NCBI GenBank assembly: GCA_029255685.2
Contig: CM055312.2
Span: 1,946,649-2,010,648, forward strand
Source of the DNA: Silene conica
Lineage: Eukaryota; Streptophyta; Magnoliopsida; Caryophyllales; Caryophyllaceae
Direction of reading: 5' to 3'
DNA: 64,000 nt
Shown: in pieces, positions 33,320 to 43,654 of the stretch
Layout of the letters: every line of letters starts with the position of its first letter
How positions within the stretch are numbered: position 1 is the stretch's first letter
Position numbers and translations under genes: made by a program
The notes under the pieces: model-generated
Seen by the model: only the letters and a program-made list of their open reading frames with translations
Database searches by the model: none
What the model was told of the DNA's origin: nothing

Positions 33320-36189
33320 ATGTCAAACGACGACAACGATTCATCGGTAAGTAATTAAAATCCAAAAATCTTAATTTTTTTTTTCAATTAATTTTTGTTG
33401 AATTACATGTTTAAGCCCTTTAGTAGAAATTAGGTTGAATTAGTCGTAGAAGCCATAGAATTAGATTACGTAAACTCAATCGTATTTTTGCAATAGACTT
33501 GAAAAATGGCCGTCCTCGCGTGGAGAGGACGACCAAACTAGCCGTCCATACACGGTATGGACGTGAATAGTGCACGTCCATACCATGCATGGACGTGTAC
33601 TATTCACGTCCAGGCATGGTATGGACGTGCACTATTCACGTCCACACCGTGCATGGACGTTAATCCTGGACGTCCATGCACGGTCTGGACGTGAATAGTG
33701 CACGTCCATACCATGCCTGGACGTGAATAGTACACGTCCATGCATGGTATGGACGTGCACTATTCACGTCCATACCGTGCATGGACGTGTGGTTTACAAG
33801 ACCTTTACTTTCCGTTATTTTTACTTAGTTTTTAACAAAAATTAAGTGGTTTTTAATATTTTTTAATATAATCCTTACCAATTTTGCGTATTAACAGGAT
33901 TCGTTTGAGAAATTTGGTGGAAATGGGGTTGATTACAACCGATTATTTGAGACGGATATACCGTTTGAAAGTCGGGATGAGGCGTTTGACTGGGCTCAAA
34001 AAGTTGCTATGGATAATGGTTTTGCCTTAGTGAAGGCATCAAATGGGTCGAAAAATCGCAAAGAACCGGAGTTGCTTGGGTCGTATTTCCGTTGTTCAAG
34101 GTACGGGCGAACCAAAAAGAAGATCGATCCTGAGAATCCGGGGAAGTCTACGAAGAGAGGGTCGGCTAAGTGCGGATGTGAGTTTAGGATTCGAGCGGTG
34201 CAGAAATACGCTCATTTCGATGATGGGGATCCTACGATTGCTTGGTACGTAATTACTTCGACTAACGCGGGTTTTCACAACCACGAACTAGCGACCTATA
34301 AAGATGGGGATAGACATTTTGCCCGCTTGGATGCCGAAGAGAAAGAATTTGTGAGGCAACAAGTCCGGGCTAATATTTCGCCGAGGGATATCAAGAACGC
34401 TCTTCATAAAAGGACCCCGGAAAAACCCCAACCAAGTAGCACCCAAATTTATAGCGAGTCGAACAAGGTTCGGCGCGAGATGAGAGAAAGTAGGAATCCC
34501 GCTCAACAACTGTTGGCCGTAGCAGTTGCTGCCCAATATGTGGAGTGGCACGAATCAGAGCCCGATACGAAAGAGTTGACTCATGTGTTTATGTGTCATC
34601 CGGAATCCGTCAATCTATTCCGTGCTTACCCATATGTCGCTCTTATCGACGCCACCTACTCGACCAATGTTATGAAGATTGCCCTTATTGAGATAGTTGG
34701 CGTTACACCGGTCGGATCCTCCTTCTTAATTGCCACCGTTCTCCTTCCGTCTGAAAATGATACATCTTATGGGTGGATGTTGCGGAGATTAGAGGAGCTG
34801 CTTCTGGGGGCGTCACCTATGCCTACTCTTGTCACTGACCGAGAGTTGGGCTTGATCCGGGCTATTGAGGACCTCTATCCGGACACTTCTCACATTTTGT
34901 GTCGTTGGCATGTGAACAAAGCCATTGAGACCAGAGTAAAAAATTCAAGAAAGATGATGATGTACAAAGACATGATATTGCATAGTAAGGAAACGGGTTG
35001 GTACCGGGTCATCAATGCAAGCACACAAAGTGAGTTTGGGAGAGCATGGGAAGCCTTTTCTGAAACTTGGGTGGATTTGTCTACTTATGTGCAGAGAACA
35101 TGGGCGCATTACAAGAAGAAGTTCGTTGTCTTCTATACGAACGAATACTTTCATCTCGGTAACACGGCCACTTCCCGGGTAGAGTCGTGTCACGCCCTCC
35201 TTAAAGCTTGGTTGAAGAGTCAAAACTTAAACCTCGACACTATGTGGACTCGTATTCACGGCATGCTTGAAGCTCAACACTCCAAGATTCGACATGAGTT
35301 ACAGACGTCGTTGACCAACTCTGTAAGTGCTGGACCCTTTTTCTCCTTATTGCGAAATCATGTGTCTATCAAAGCCATTAGGTTACTGGAAGATGAGTTT
35401 AGGAGAGGGATTGAGCTGGGAAACGGGCTTGAAAAGAATTGTGGATGTGCGATACAGACTACACACGGGTTGCCTTGTGCCTGCATTATGATTCTGATGC
35501 AAAGAAACCATAGGAGGCTCCACGTTGAGGATGTGCACTTGTTTTGGAGGACTTTGGTGTACGACAGTCCCGAATATAGGCCGAAGACCGATGATGATGA
35601 GTTTGATGCTCTTATAGAGCAGGCTAGAGGGGTCGATCCGGCGAAGAGACGGGTAATCATTGAGAAACTTCGAGATGGTCTCCACCCGGCAGATGAAGAT
35701 ATTCGTCCACCTGAGGTTCGAGAAAACCCAAAGGGGAGACCGAGGGGTTCCACTACTCGGAAGAAGTCCGCTTTTGAGCATGCTACCCGTAGATGTGGCA
35801 AGTTTTTCTCCAGCTCTTCGACGACAACTTCTGTCAGTACGGTATCTTCTTTTGGAGATGGACCTGTTGGTGCACCATTGGAGGTCGGTTACACAACCGG
35901 ACCTTTGTGTTCTTGGGCAAAAAAATATGCAGTCCCCCAAGACTTATGGGCACACTTTGATGGTTGGGCTGATGTTGTTGCTGATGGTCATTGTGGTTAT
36001 AGGGTGCTATCGCATGCCGCCCGGGGTCGAGAACAGGACCACTTGGTCATGAGAGCGTGGTGTCTTAGAGAGCTTCAGGGAAACGATGTGTACAAGACAG
36101 TGTTTGATGAGTCTCCTCGCACGCCTCCGCTTTTGAGCAGATGGGATGATACCTTGAGGGCTATCGAGTTTACGGGTAGCGGGGGTTGA
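33320..36189 (+). CDS. MULE transposase (FAR1-MULE-SWIM) joined to an OTU-like domain, cut by a stop
   Basis: Exon 1 (33320-33346, MSNDDNDSS) joins exon 2 at 33898 by a GT-AG intron. The frame then runs to TGA at 36187-36189, giving 772 aa. Domain order: FAR1-type zinc finger near the N-terminus (FRCSRYGRTKKK...CGC...HNHEL); MULE DDE transposase with LIDATYSTN (first Asp), VTDRELGL (second Asp), CRWH and SRVESCHALLK (probable Glu); a SWIM zinc finger CGCAIQTTHGLPCACIM; a basic linker KGRPRGSTTRKK; then ADGHCGYRVLSHA, the Asp-Gly-x-Cys start of an OTU cysteine protease. The same frame continues after the TGA as the rest of the OTU domain (next entry). The TGA probably ended full function in this copy, unless it is read through. 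The transposase cuts and joins at the TIRs; the role of OTU in such elements is not established. Confidence 0.9.
33541..33793. repeat. Left palindrome array, in the transposase intron
   Basis: About 250 bp made of alternating GGACGTG and CACGTCC half-sites, roughly sixteen in all, joined by AATAGTG / ACTATTCA and ATACCATGCATGG spacers. Neighbouring half-sites can pair into many hairpins. It lies in the intron between exon 1 and exon 2 of the transposase gene. Confidence 0.9.
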
Positions 36190-36579
36190 GGTGAACATCA
36201 TTGGATGTCTTCCGAGTATTTGACTGTCTTTGCGTCGTTGTTTAACTGGACTATTTGTTGTATCGGCCAGTACGTCCACAAAGGAGTCAGGAGTTGGAAT
36301 TGTTATACATTCTTACCGCTGAGGGCCACGGGTCACGAGTCGAGGCCTTACGGTGTCATGTGGATCGTACACTACCATGACCATTGGATGAGATTGCACT
36401 ACAGTGGCCCACTGAGTGAAGCACCCATGCCACCGATCGATTTTTGTTGGGATTGGGTAAGAGAAGATGCAGTTGCCCATTATGCCGATTTGTACACGTC
36501 GAACATCGAACGATGGCATACTCTGATGGGAACAACACCAAGAACTCCTCGGCGCCGAAGACAGCCTCCCCCGGGTTGA
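36190..36579 (+). pseudogene. C-terminal half of the OTU-like domain after the in-frame TGA
   Basis: The reading frame is the same as that of the transposase; only one TGA separates them. The 129 residues include GEHHWMSSEYL, a hydrophobic stretch with NWTICCIG, the string GVMWIVHYHDHWMRL that places a His where OTU proteases have their C-terminal catalytic His, and a Pro/Arg-rich tail. It begins mid-domain, so it is not an independent gene. It shows that the ancestral protein was about 900 aa. Confidence 0.82.
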
Positions 36580-36911
36580 GATTTATTTGTATTCTTTAGG
36601 TTGTATTCTTTATGTTGTGATATATTTGTCTTATTTAGGTTGAGATTTATTTGTATTCTTTAGGTTGTAATATTTAAATGTAACCGTTATGAATTCAAAT
36701 TTCAAAATGTTACCGTTTTTCGAATGATTTTCATGATCACTATAATCGCGATTTCATTGTGAAACAAATTGCATAGATAAAAGTTATCAAATTAAAAACG
36801 TTCAAACAAATAAAGCGATTTCATTGTTAAACAAATTACAAAGATAACAATTATCAAATTAAAAACGTTCAAACAAACAAAGCGATTTCATTGTTATCAA
36901 ATTAAAAACCT

Positions 36912-37343
36912 TCAGACCTCATTGGCCCAAAACGAAAAATACGGAGGGATAACCCCGGTTATCTTTAAAAAAATCTTCTCAAACTCCCACCAACCACGCA
37001 TCTCAGGAGAACCGCTAACGTCGGGGTGATTCTCTTTAAACATTCTAATGACGTCCATAATCTTGCAATACACATGCATTGCCTGTTGAGATAAGACCGG
37101 GGGTTCAAGACGTATCATGTTTCTCGTTTCAGCAAGGCGGCGAGTGTTAGGACGTCGAGGGTACGAACTAGCAGCTTCGTTAACTAACCGGACTGCGTCA
37201 CGCCTCTTGATCCAGTACTCGCGTTGATGTTCAAGAGACTCTTTCACCATCAGGTTTTGCGCTGCAGGGCTTGCGAGATCTGTCTCAGCTTCTACAATCC
37301 GTTGTGAAAGCCATGTTTCATCGTTCAACGGCATGTTTGCCAT
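36912..37343 (-). CDS. Unknown 143-aa protein, second gene of the MULE
   Basis: The ATG at 37343 starts MANMPLNDETWLSQRIVEAE; the stop is at 36912. It is immediately preceded on the minus strand by a good acceptor (TTTTTTCAG, exon from 37345), so a 5' exon probably lies toward the right TIR. The protein is charged and probably helical (QREYWIKRRDAVRLVNEA, CKIMDVIRMFKENH) and ends with an aromatic run WWEFEKIFLKITGVIPPYFSFW. I recognise no family. It faces the transposase gene tail to tail, the arrangement of mudrA and mudrB in maize MuDR, but I see no sequence likeness to MURB. It may be an accessory protein of the element or a captured host fragment. Confidence 0.65.
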   Translation of the reverse strand: MANMPLNDETWLSQRIVEAETDLASPAAQNLMVKESLEHQREYWIKRRDAVRLVNEAASSYPRRPNTRRLAETRNMIRLEPPVLSQQAMHVYCKIMDVIRMFKENHPDVSGSPEMRGWWEFEKIFLKITGVIPPYFSFWANEV

Positions 37344-37410
37344 TCCTGAAAAAATTTAAAGAATTAAAATTGAAAACATACGGTTAGAACGTAAAAAAAA
37401 CCCGAACCAT

Positions 37411-37692
37411 GAGGGACATGTGAACTACACGTCCCAACCCCACCTAGACGTGTTGTTCACACGTCCCTTCCCCCATTAGACGTGTGAACTACACGTCCCT
37501 ACCATCTATAGACGTGTGGTTCACACGTCCCGACCATCCATGGACGTGTGGTTCACACGTCCCGACCACCCATGGACGTGTGATTCACACGTCCCGACCA
37601 ACCATGGACGTGCCATCTGCACGTCCCTACCAACCATGGACGTGCCATTTGCACGTCCCTACCCACCACCAACGTGCAAACCACACGTCCCT
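37411..37692. repeat. Right palindrome array of the MULE
   Basis: About 280 bp with a period of about 34 bp. The typical unit is GGACGTGTGGTTCACACGTCCC plus a spacer like GACCATCCAT. About sixteen (G)GACGTG/CACGTCC half-sites are present. It lies just upstream of the minus-strand gene, mirroring the left array beside the transposase start. Open frames across it are repeat artefacts. Confidence 0.9.
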
Positions 37693-38046
37693 CACCCCTC
37701 CCTCAATCTGATTTACTAGTTTTCGATGCTACAATCCCAACTTACAACAACAACAATGCTAACAACAACAACACTAACAACAATAGCATAAACAACTAAC
37801 AATAAAACTAAAACTACAACTAAATCTAAATAATTTTAAAAAAACAACTAACAAAACAACTAACCCTTGGTGGTGCTTGGTGGCGGTGGTGGTTGTCCTC
37901 GGCGGTGGGTGGCGACGGCTGTGGGGGTCCTCGGCGGTGGGTGGCGACGTGGTGGGGTGGTGTTCTCGGTGGAGGGAGGGTGTTTTTATTTTTCAAAATT
38001 TGAATGAGAGTGTGAGGGTGAAAGGGTAGTGTTGGTAATTTGTTTA
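37693..38046 (-). promoter_or_regulatory. Probable 5' region of the minus-strand MULE gene
   Basis: Read on the minus strand from the right TIR, this contains a Pro/Thr/His-rich open stretch (CCACC-type repeats, 37865-37980) and a GTTGTT repeat ending in a possible donor GTAAGTTGGG near 37745. It is likely a transcribed leader exon and intron start. The 93-codon frame over it is low complexity and begins in the TIR, so I do not call it a gene. Confidence 0.4.
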
Positions 38047-38429
38047 AAAAACGTCGACGATTTTTCGCAAAACGTCGACGATCTTTCGCGATTCGGAAAA
38101 TATACAAGTTTTAATTTTATGGACAAACCTTTATAACATTCTAATGACAATAACTTAATTACATTTAAGATCTTGTATCCTCCCCTAAATCTTCCACCCC
38201 CGCTGGCCAGTCAGCCACCACCGTCGCTTTCATCCCCTCAATTTATCTTTTCTCCGTTTATTTTTATTTTATCTAAAGACTCCCTAAATCCGACTAGTTC
38301 TACACACGATATCACAAAAGGGAAACGCGACCATAATGAAGCTAAGGGGACCTTAATCTGTCCATCGGTACCTAGACCCTTACCCTAGTAGGCCTTAACA
38401 AACTCAATTGTCAAATAATGAGTTTATTG

Positions 38430-38610
38430 CGTCAGACAAATTCTCATTTATAACAGTCCATATCTGTCATATGAGAGAATAAAGACAATTTAATTTATAG
38501 TTTTCGATCTATATATTTTACTTTTTTTTATCTTATCTACCCATACGAATAATATTTAACCCGTCATAAATTTATGACGGATATAATATCCGTCACAATC
38601 AAGTAAGACC
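38430..38610. repeat. Short MITE-like repeat, GACGGGT/CGTCACAA family
   Basis: The right part reads AACCCGTCATAAATTTATGACGG and ends ATAATATCCGTCACAATC. The left part GTCAGACAAATTCTCAT...CATATCTGTCA is a weak inverted match. Confidence 0.45.
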
Positions 38611-39189
38611 TATTGATTACGTAATGATAGCTTAGTGTATAGACATGGCATGCTTGCAATAATGTAATCATTTGTGGTTTGTGTATGAAGTAAGCATATT
38701 ATTATTGCTTCGGAAATACTCCGTAGTCCGTACATTATACGACCAGCCAGTATGGCACAATGCCACCATTGCACACACGTTAAGATTACACCATTTTCTG
38801 GTCATTAATACGGGAGTATGGACTTTGTAAATAAGGTCAAGAATGATGTAATAATGCTCTGAATTCCAGCACCAAATCTGATCCGAATCGATCCGAATCA
38901 ACATTCACATCAAAATGAGAACAAATCACGGATTTTGGGTGTTCGATGAGGCACAATGCCATAACAATTTATATACACCTAAGACGTAAACCATGACTCG
39001 AGTTGAATTTGCAATCCTTCTTTCATGATTGCGGCCTCCATTATTCCGTCACATTAGTATGATATTGCACGTTTTGGGGTAAGTTTGCACGGATTTGTAA
39101 TTGGGCTCCTTCTCAAAAGCCTGTAACTAATGGAGTTGTGAGTTTCTTATAAACAAGGCATAATCGCATAACTCATCTTCTTCTCCAAT

Positions 39190-39440
39190 GTGGGACTTGG
39201 GTTGACCGAACTGAACTAAACTTAGTGTAACTAAAGTTTGATATGGCTTAACCGAACTGAATTGGCTTAACCGAACTGGACTAAACTGAATGTAACTAAA
39301 GTTTGAGTTAATTTGTGAAGGTATGGTTTAACCGAACTGAACTAAACTGAATCTAACTAAAGTTTGAGTTAATCTGTGAAGATACGAGCTGAACTGAACT
39401 AGGCTGAGTTGAGGTAAAATAAGTTGAAATTAAGGAAAAG
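39190..39440. repeat. GAACT-type repeat, GTTCTTTT MITE family (degenerate)
   Basis: Repeated units CCGAACTGAACTAAACTGAAT and TAACTAAAGTTTGAGTTAAT recur three to four times, ending GTTGAAATTAAGGAAAAG. It resembles the interior of 8617-8937, but the terminal GGCC ends are not visible. Confidence 0.5.
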
Positions 39441-39887
39441 AAAACAGATAGTCTGAAAGCTAAGACGTATTCTGCAATACAATTGATTGGAGCCAAAAAA
39501 TTAGTGATATTGTTAAGGGCTAATTGCAAAGTCGGCCCAAACGCCAAATTGATAACTCAATGTCGTTAAAGGATCACTAAATGTATTAGAGAATCAATGT
39601 GTTGGATTAGACTATTAGACCATGAGGATCATAATACTCGATTTCTAACTCTTGCAAATTAAAAAGTTAAATTGTCTTCTGTACATAGATAATTATCCAG
39701 TTATCGGTAGGGGATACTTCTGATCAACGTAAAAAAAAAAATAATGATAATAGTAATTCTAAATTTCTTATTATAAATTTTGATAAAAGTACAACTAGTA
39801 TTATTGGAATTTCGAATGAGAATCCAAAACAAAGATTGGAATAATGTATTAGATATATATGGATCACTTGGAGTCGAATCGACACCA

Positions 39888-42800
39888 CTAGTGAAGAGCG
39901 GGAAGAACTTCTCTCAAAACTTGACGGGACATAACTTCGTAAGCATGTTGCGTCAAATGAATGCCATCCCAACTTACTCGAAGATCCGGGTTTGGACAAG
40001 ATTTTACACCCGGAGCTCCACATATACGACCTCCATCGAAATTGAATTCATTGTTACCCGTCCCACAACATGCCTTATGTGTTCCTTCTTTGTCAAATCC
40101 TGCAATATATTACAAATATATAAATAATACCCAGATTCTAAATCCGCGGAGAAAAACTAAATCAGTTATACAATACTTTAATTTTAACCGCAGATGTGAA
40201 AACTAAATCAGTTATACAATACTTTCATTTTAACCACAAAAGTGAAGTGATGATTTTAGGCAGGTTTTGTTCTTTTCGACTGAAACGAGCTGAATTAAAT
40301 TAAATGAAGTAGAGCTTAATTGAACTAAATTGAATGAAACTGAGGTGAGTGAATTTAGTTGAATTAAAAATTAATTTTGTGAAGAGATTAATTGAAAATA
40401 AATAAAACTTAACGGAATACAGCTAAACAAAATTAAAATGAGCTGAAATTAAGGCAGAAAGAACAGAGTTTTAGTTACCTAGAGCAGCAGCATTTTGGAA
40501 GATTGATCTTAGTGCATTGAAATAATCTCCATAGACAATCTTAACGGTAGGATGTTGTGCTTGAAGGGCCCTTATCGCAAGCTGAAGTTGAGTATTGTGG
40601 AATATTGCTAAGTCGTTCCATTCTTTCAGGCAACCAAGTTCATCATACTTGGTTCGGTCATTAGTCTTATATGCAGCTAGATATATTGTTATACAACCTG
40701 CCGGAAAATTTCCCGGCACCACGATTTTCTTAGCACCAAGATCAATCAATTGCTACACACATATATAATACGAGTAAGTCATTGTACTATTTCACATATC
40801 GACATAAAACGTAAATATTATGTGAAAAACTAAAATGAGCTAAAATTGAGTAGTGACGTACTTTGACAGCGTCCATTATAGTTTGAACGACTTTAGGAGT
40901 TAAACTTTTGAGATCGTTAGGATTTTTGCCTCCTCCAAATGCCGGACCATTATAATCGTTACCTCCAATTTCTCCCATTAGAAAAAGTGCATTTCCAAGC
41001 TTTTTCTTGCAGTCTATTCAGATATTAAAAAATATTTCTTACTAATTAATTAGTATATTTCTTTTGCATATTACCATGTTATCTTGTTTCCATTGTAATC
41101 TTTATTATAGCCTTGAATATATTCAATTGTATTCGTAATTTTACCAATGAGTGAATTATGAACCAAATGTATACAACTAATGTCTAATGATACATATTCT
41201 GAATTTTTTAGTAAAAATTTCGAGTTTAAGCAGAAAGAATATGAGTTATATTGTAAATTTTGAATCTTCTTTACAAATATATTAAGCTTAGAAAATTATT
41301 ATACAATTAAAACAATACATATAAGTTTAACTATATTTTAATTTTAATTTAATAACAAAAAATTTAAATATAAATCAAAATATTTTAAAAACTCAAAAAA
41401 TATATACATAATAAGTTCAATTAAATGCATTATGGATTTATGGTTGTACGATACTCTTATACATCTGGTTGTATAATCTTTTTGTGTGATATTTTACGTT
41501 CCTCCGTTAATCTAGCCTTGGCTATGCAAATTTGTTATTCTCATTTGATTCCTTACATTTTCATTTTTTCAAACTTAAAGTATTTTAATTACGTTTTTTT
41601 TAAACGCGTGCTTTAAAAGCACATGTTAATAAACTAAATCCAGAAAGATTCACAACATATTCTCATAGATCCTTATGTACAAACTCATTTTTACCATAAA
41701 TAATGAAAATATGTAGTGAATTTTTCCGCATTTATGTTATTAACGTGTAGTCTTATGATACACGTTAGAAAAACCGTTTTGATCAAACGTAAAGAATAAG
41801 TTGATTGAAATAAACAAAGTTAGAAGTGAAATTACCTCCTTGATTGGCACATATTTTAGGTAGGAGAGACTTAAACCAAGCAAGTTGATGAAGTAGGGAG
41901 GTATCGGAAGTAGTCATTGCAGTTGCACCAGCAACAGCAAAGTTTGCTCCATGACTAAATACTCCAGATTTATTCATATATGGATCGATTAAGGGTAACT
42001 TTAAAGACCGTGCTATTCCATCATTTCATTGATTGGGAACACATGCATGCAAATTTAGAGATAATTAAATTGGTTAAAATTCATGGGGTAAACTATATAT
42101 GAGCAAATAATGAGCAATGGATTACAATAATTAGTTACTCCATAGGTGAAAACGTACCACAATTATATTTAAAAGTAACACTTTATTAATTATGTTCTCA
42201 CGATTTAGGCTTGTTTGATAAACGACATATTGATCCATTTTTAGCATGTTCAAGAGTTTTAGCATGTTTAACCAGTCAATATGCTGCAACATATTGAAAC
42301 AACATATTTGGGTTCAATATGCTACTTATCCTAGCATACTGATTAGTATATTCTAAACTAGGAAATTTTACTACATTCTACTAATCGTAATCTACAAGTT
42401 ACTAAACACTCAAATTAATTCTGCTAATCATAATATGATAGTCAAACTTTCTTTTTAAATCTGTCATTTATAATCCGCCGTTACAATCTGCTTATGCTGA
42501 AATTAATTGGTTGTTTATCAAACAGAGCCTAAACGCATAAATGTTAGAAAAAGAATGGACTATTTTTTTTGGCATATTCAATTTGTAGAATTTGTTTAAA
42601 ATGTTGGTAATCAATAGCTTAGTTTAACATATTATTTTTTTCATTAGTCAATAATGACAAACATGGATATGAACAAGTTATTTAGATAATTTTTTTATTA
42701 CTTTTTAAAGGTAAAAAGGTTAATAAAAAATTTCCCCTAATTTACTCTTTTAATAGGTTGTTAAACATATCAAAAATTAACCCTTATCTTTAAATAGCTA

Positions 42801-43654
42801 CTTAAAATGAAAATTTACCTAGGGTTTGAGAAAAAGCTACTTTCCCGTTTTAGTTTTAAATTTCTCTTTTTATAGAAAATTAGGAACGCGTTAATTGTAA
42901 GATAATTAAATATAAACGATTATTAAACACGTGTTTATCACTTTGTCACTTAAGACTCCATAACTTGTAGAACAATAATCACTTGACATCTTTTATAATA
43001 AACTTTGTTTAAATATAAAATTTTAATCTCTTCCCTTCACAGTTCACACCAAAGCTAAAAAAATTGTTTTTCATAAGACAATACTTTAATCATATTTTTT
43101 TCATGTACAATTAATTTTTAATAAAAAATAAAATTTTTATTATAAAAGATTTTGTTATAATAAATTTATATGTATATATAAGTTTAATTTTTCAATGTTG
43201 CATAATAGATTTAGAAAATCAATAAGTCTTATTGAGACAGATGTATCGTCACAAGCTGAGTACGAGTCAAGTAATACCTAAGTTGGTAAATAAGACAAAA
43301 ACAAATTGTCTAGGGAGTAGTATTACGGGTATTACTTAACCCGTCTTCAGCTTGTGACAGATAAGTTCGACTTCAATGAAAATTAGTGTTAGAAAATAAA
43401 TGTGTACCAATGTAATCAACTATAAGAAGTCCATTAGAGCATCGACCGGTAGGACGTCCAAAGACAGTTTGTCCATAGGGAGTTTTACCACAACCATCAT
43501 TAGCATTGAATTTGACATTGTTTCCGGTGTCGGAAATCGAGTCTCCGAACTGATATATAGCATCAAATGACGGATTTTGAGCTAAAACAACGACATTAAT
43601 GCCATGAAAAAAGACGAGGGTAAATACAATCGAAAATGGAACAAAAGCTTTCAT
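39888..43654 (-). CDS. GDSL esterase/lipase, gene C
   Basis: Five exons on the minus strand (43654-43408, 42012-41836, 41013-40862, 40752-40479, 40099-39888) encode 353 aa with phases 1,1,0,1. The N-terminus MKAFVPFSIVFTLVFFHG is a signal peptide. Block I YQFGDSISDTGN carries Ser39, block III is GEIGGNDYN, and block V WDGIHLTQH carries Asp328/His331. It shares AQNPSFDAIYQFGD, VVPGNFP(A/S)GC and TIYLA(A/T)YKT with D and E, which marks the second subgroup. Exon 2 is 36 bp shorter than in A and B. A TATA-like TTTATAATC lies about 75 bp upstream of the ATG on the minus strand. Introns 1 and 4 contain MITE-like repeats. The enzyme is presumably a secreted acyl-ester hydrolase; substrate unknown. 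Confidence 0.93.
40258..40470. mobile_element. Tourist-like MITE in gene C intron 4
   Basis: The left end GGCAGGTTTTGTTCTTTTCG and right end AAGGCAGAAAGAACAGAG are inverted. The GAGCTGAATTAAATTAAATGAAG interior matches 19431-19651. Confidence 0.65.
41200..41487. repeat. A+T-rich MITE family, copy 5 (inverted), gene C intron 2
   Basis: It reads as the reverse complement of copies 1-4 and ends GATACTCTTATACATCTGGTTGTATAAT. It lies in the 822-bp intron 41014-41835. Confidence 0.68.
42207..42530. mobile_element. MITE in gene C intron 1
   Basis: The ends GGCTTGTTTGATAAACGAC and GTTTATCAAACAGAGCCT are inverted repeats, with TA next to both. The class is uncertain because only a 2-bp flank matches. 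It is related to the degraded repeat in gene B intron 1 (24183-24490). Confidence 0.62.
43225..43375. repeat. Short MITE-like repeat, GACGGGT/CGTCACAA family
   Basis: The left part GAGACAGATGTATCGTCACAAGC and right part GCTTGTGACAGATAAG are inverted. It lies in gene C intron 1, close to the exon 1 donor. Confidence 0.55.

Larger units (their letters stand above)
33131..38096. mobile_element. Mutator-like element (MULE) with transposase-OTU gene and companion gene
   Basis: A 4966-bp element bounded by terminal inverted repeats of about 50 bp (33131-33180 and 38047-38096). It is flanked by an 8-bp duplication AAAATATA (33123-33130, 38097-38104), or 9 bp with one mismatch. Each TIR is a tandem pair of a motif of about 21 bp (GCGAAA..TCGTCGGCGTTTT on the left, TCGTCGACG on the right). 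Inside are a plus-strand transposase gene, a minus-strand gene of unknown function, and two arrays of GGACGTG/CACGTCC palindromes. The TIRs differ at only a few positions, which suggests a fairly young insertion. It lies between the two GDSL subgroups. Confidence 0.92.
38097..39887. other. Intergenic region between the MULE and gene C
   Basis: No gene. It includes a GACGGGT/CGTCACAA-family repeat (about 38430-38610) and a GAACT-type repeat (about 39190-39440). The rest is A+T-rich without features I can name. Confidence 0.55.

Noticed and set aside
35358-36279. Minus-strand frames of 90-185 codons opposite the transposase
   Set aside because: They are shadows of the strongly coding transposase frame and have no motifs of their own.
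33541-37692. CRISPR-like regular repeats
   Set aside because: The repeats are palindromic half-sites with short irregular spacers inside a eukaryotic transposon; no CRISPR system is expected in a plant nuclear genome.
37484-37719. Two overlapping frames with His-Val-Pro-Thr type repeats
   Set aside because: They are translations of the right palindrome array of the MULE in two frames.
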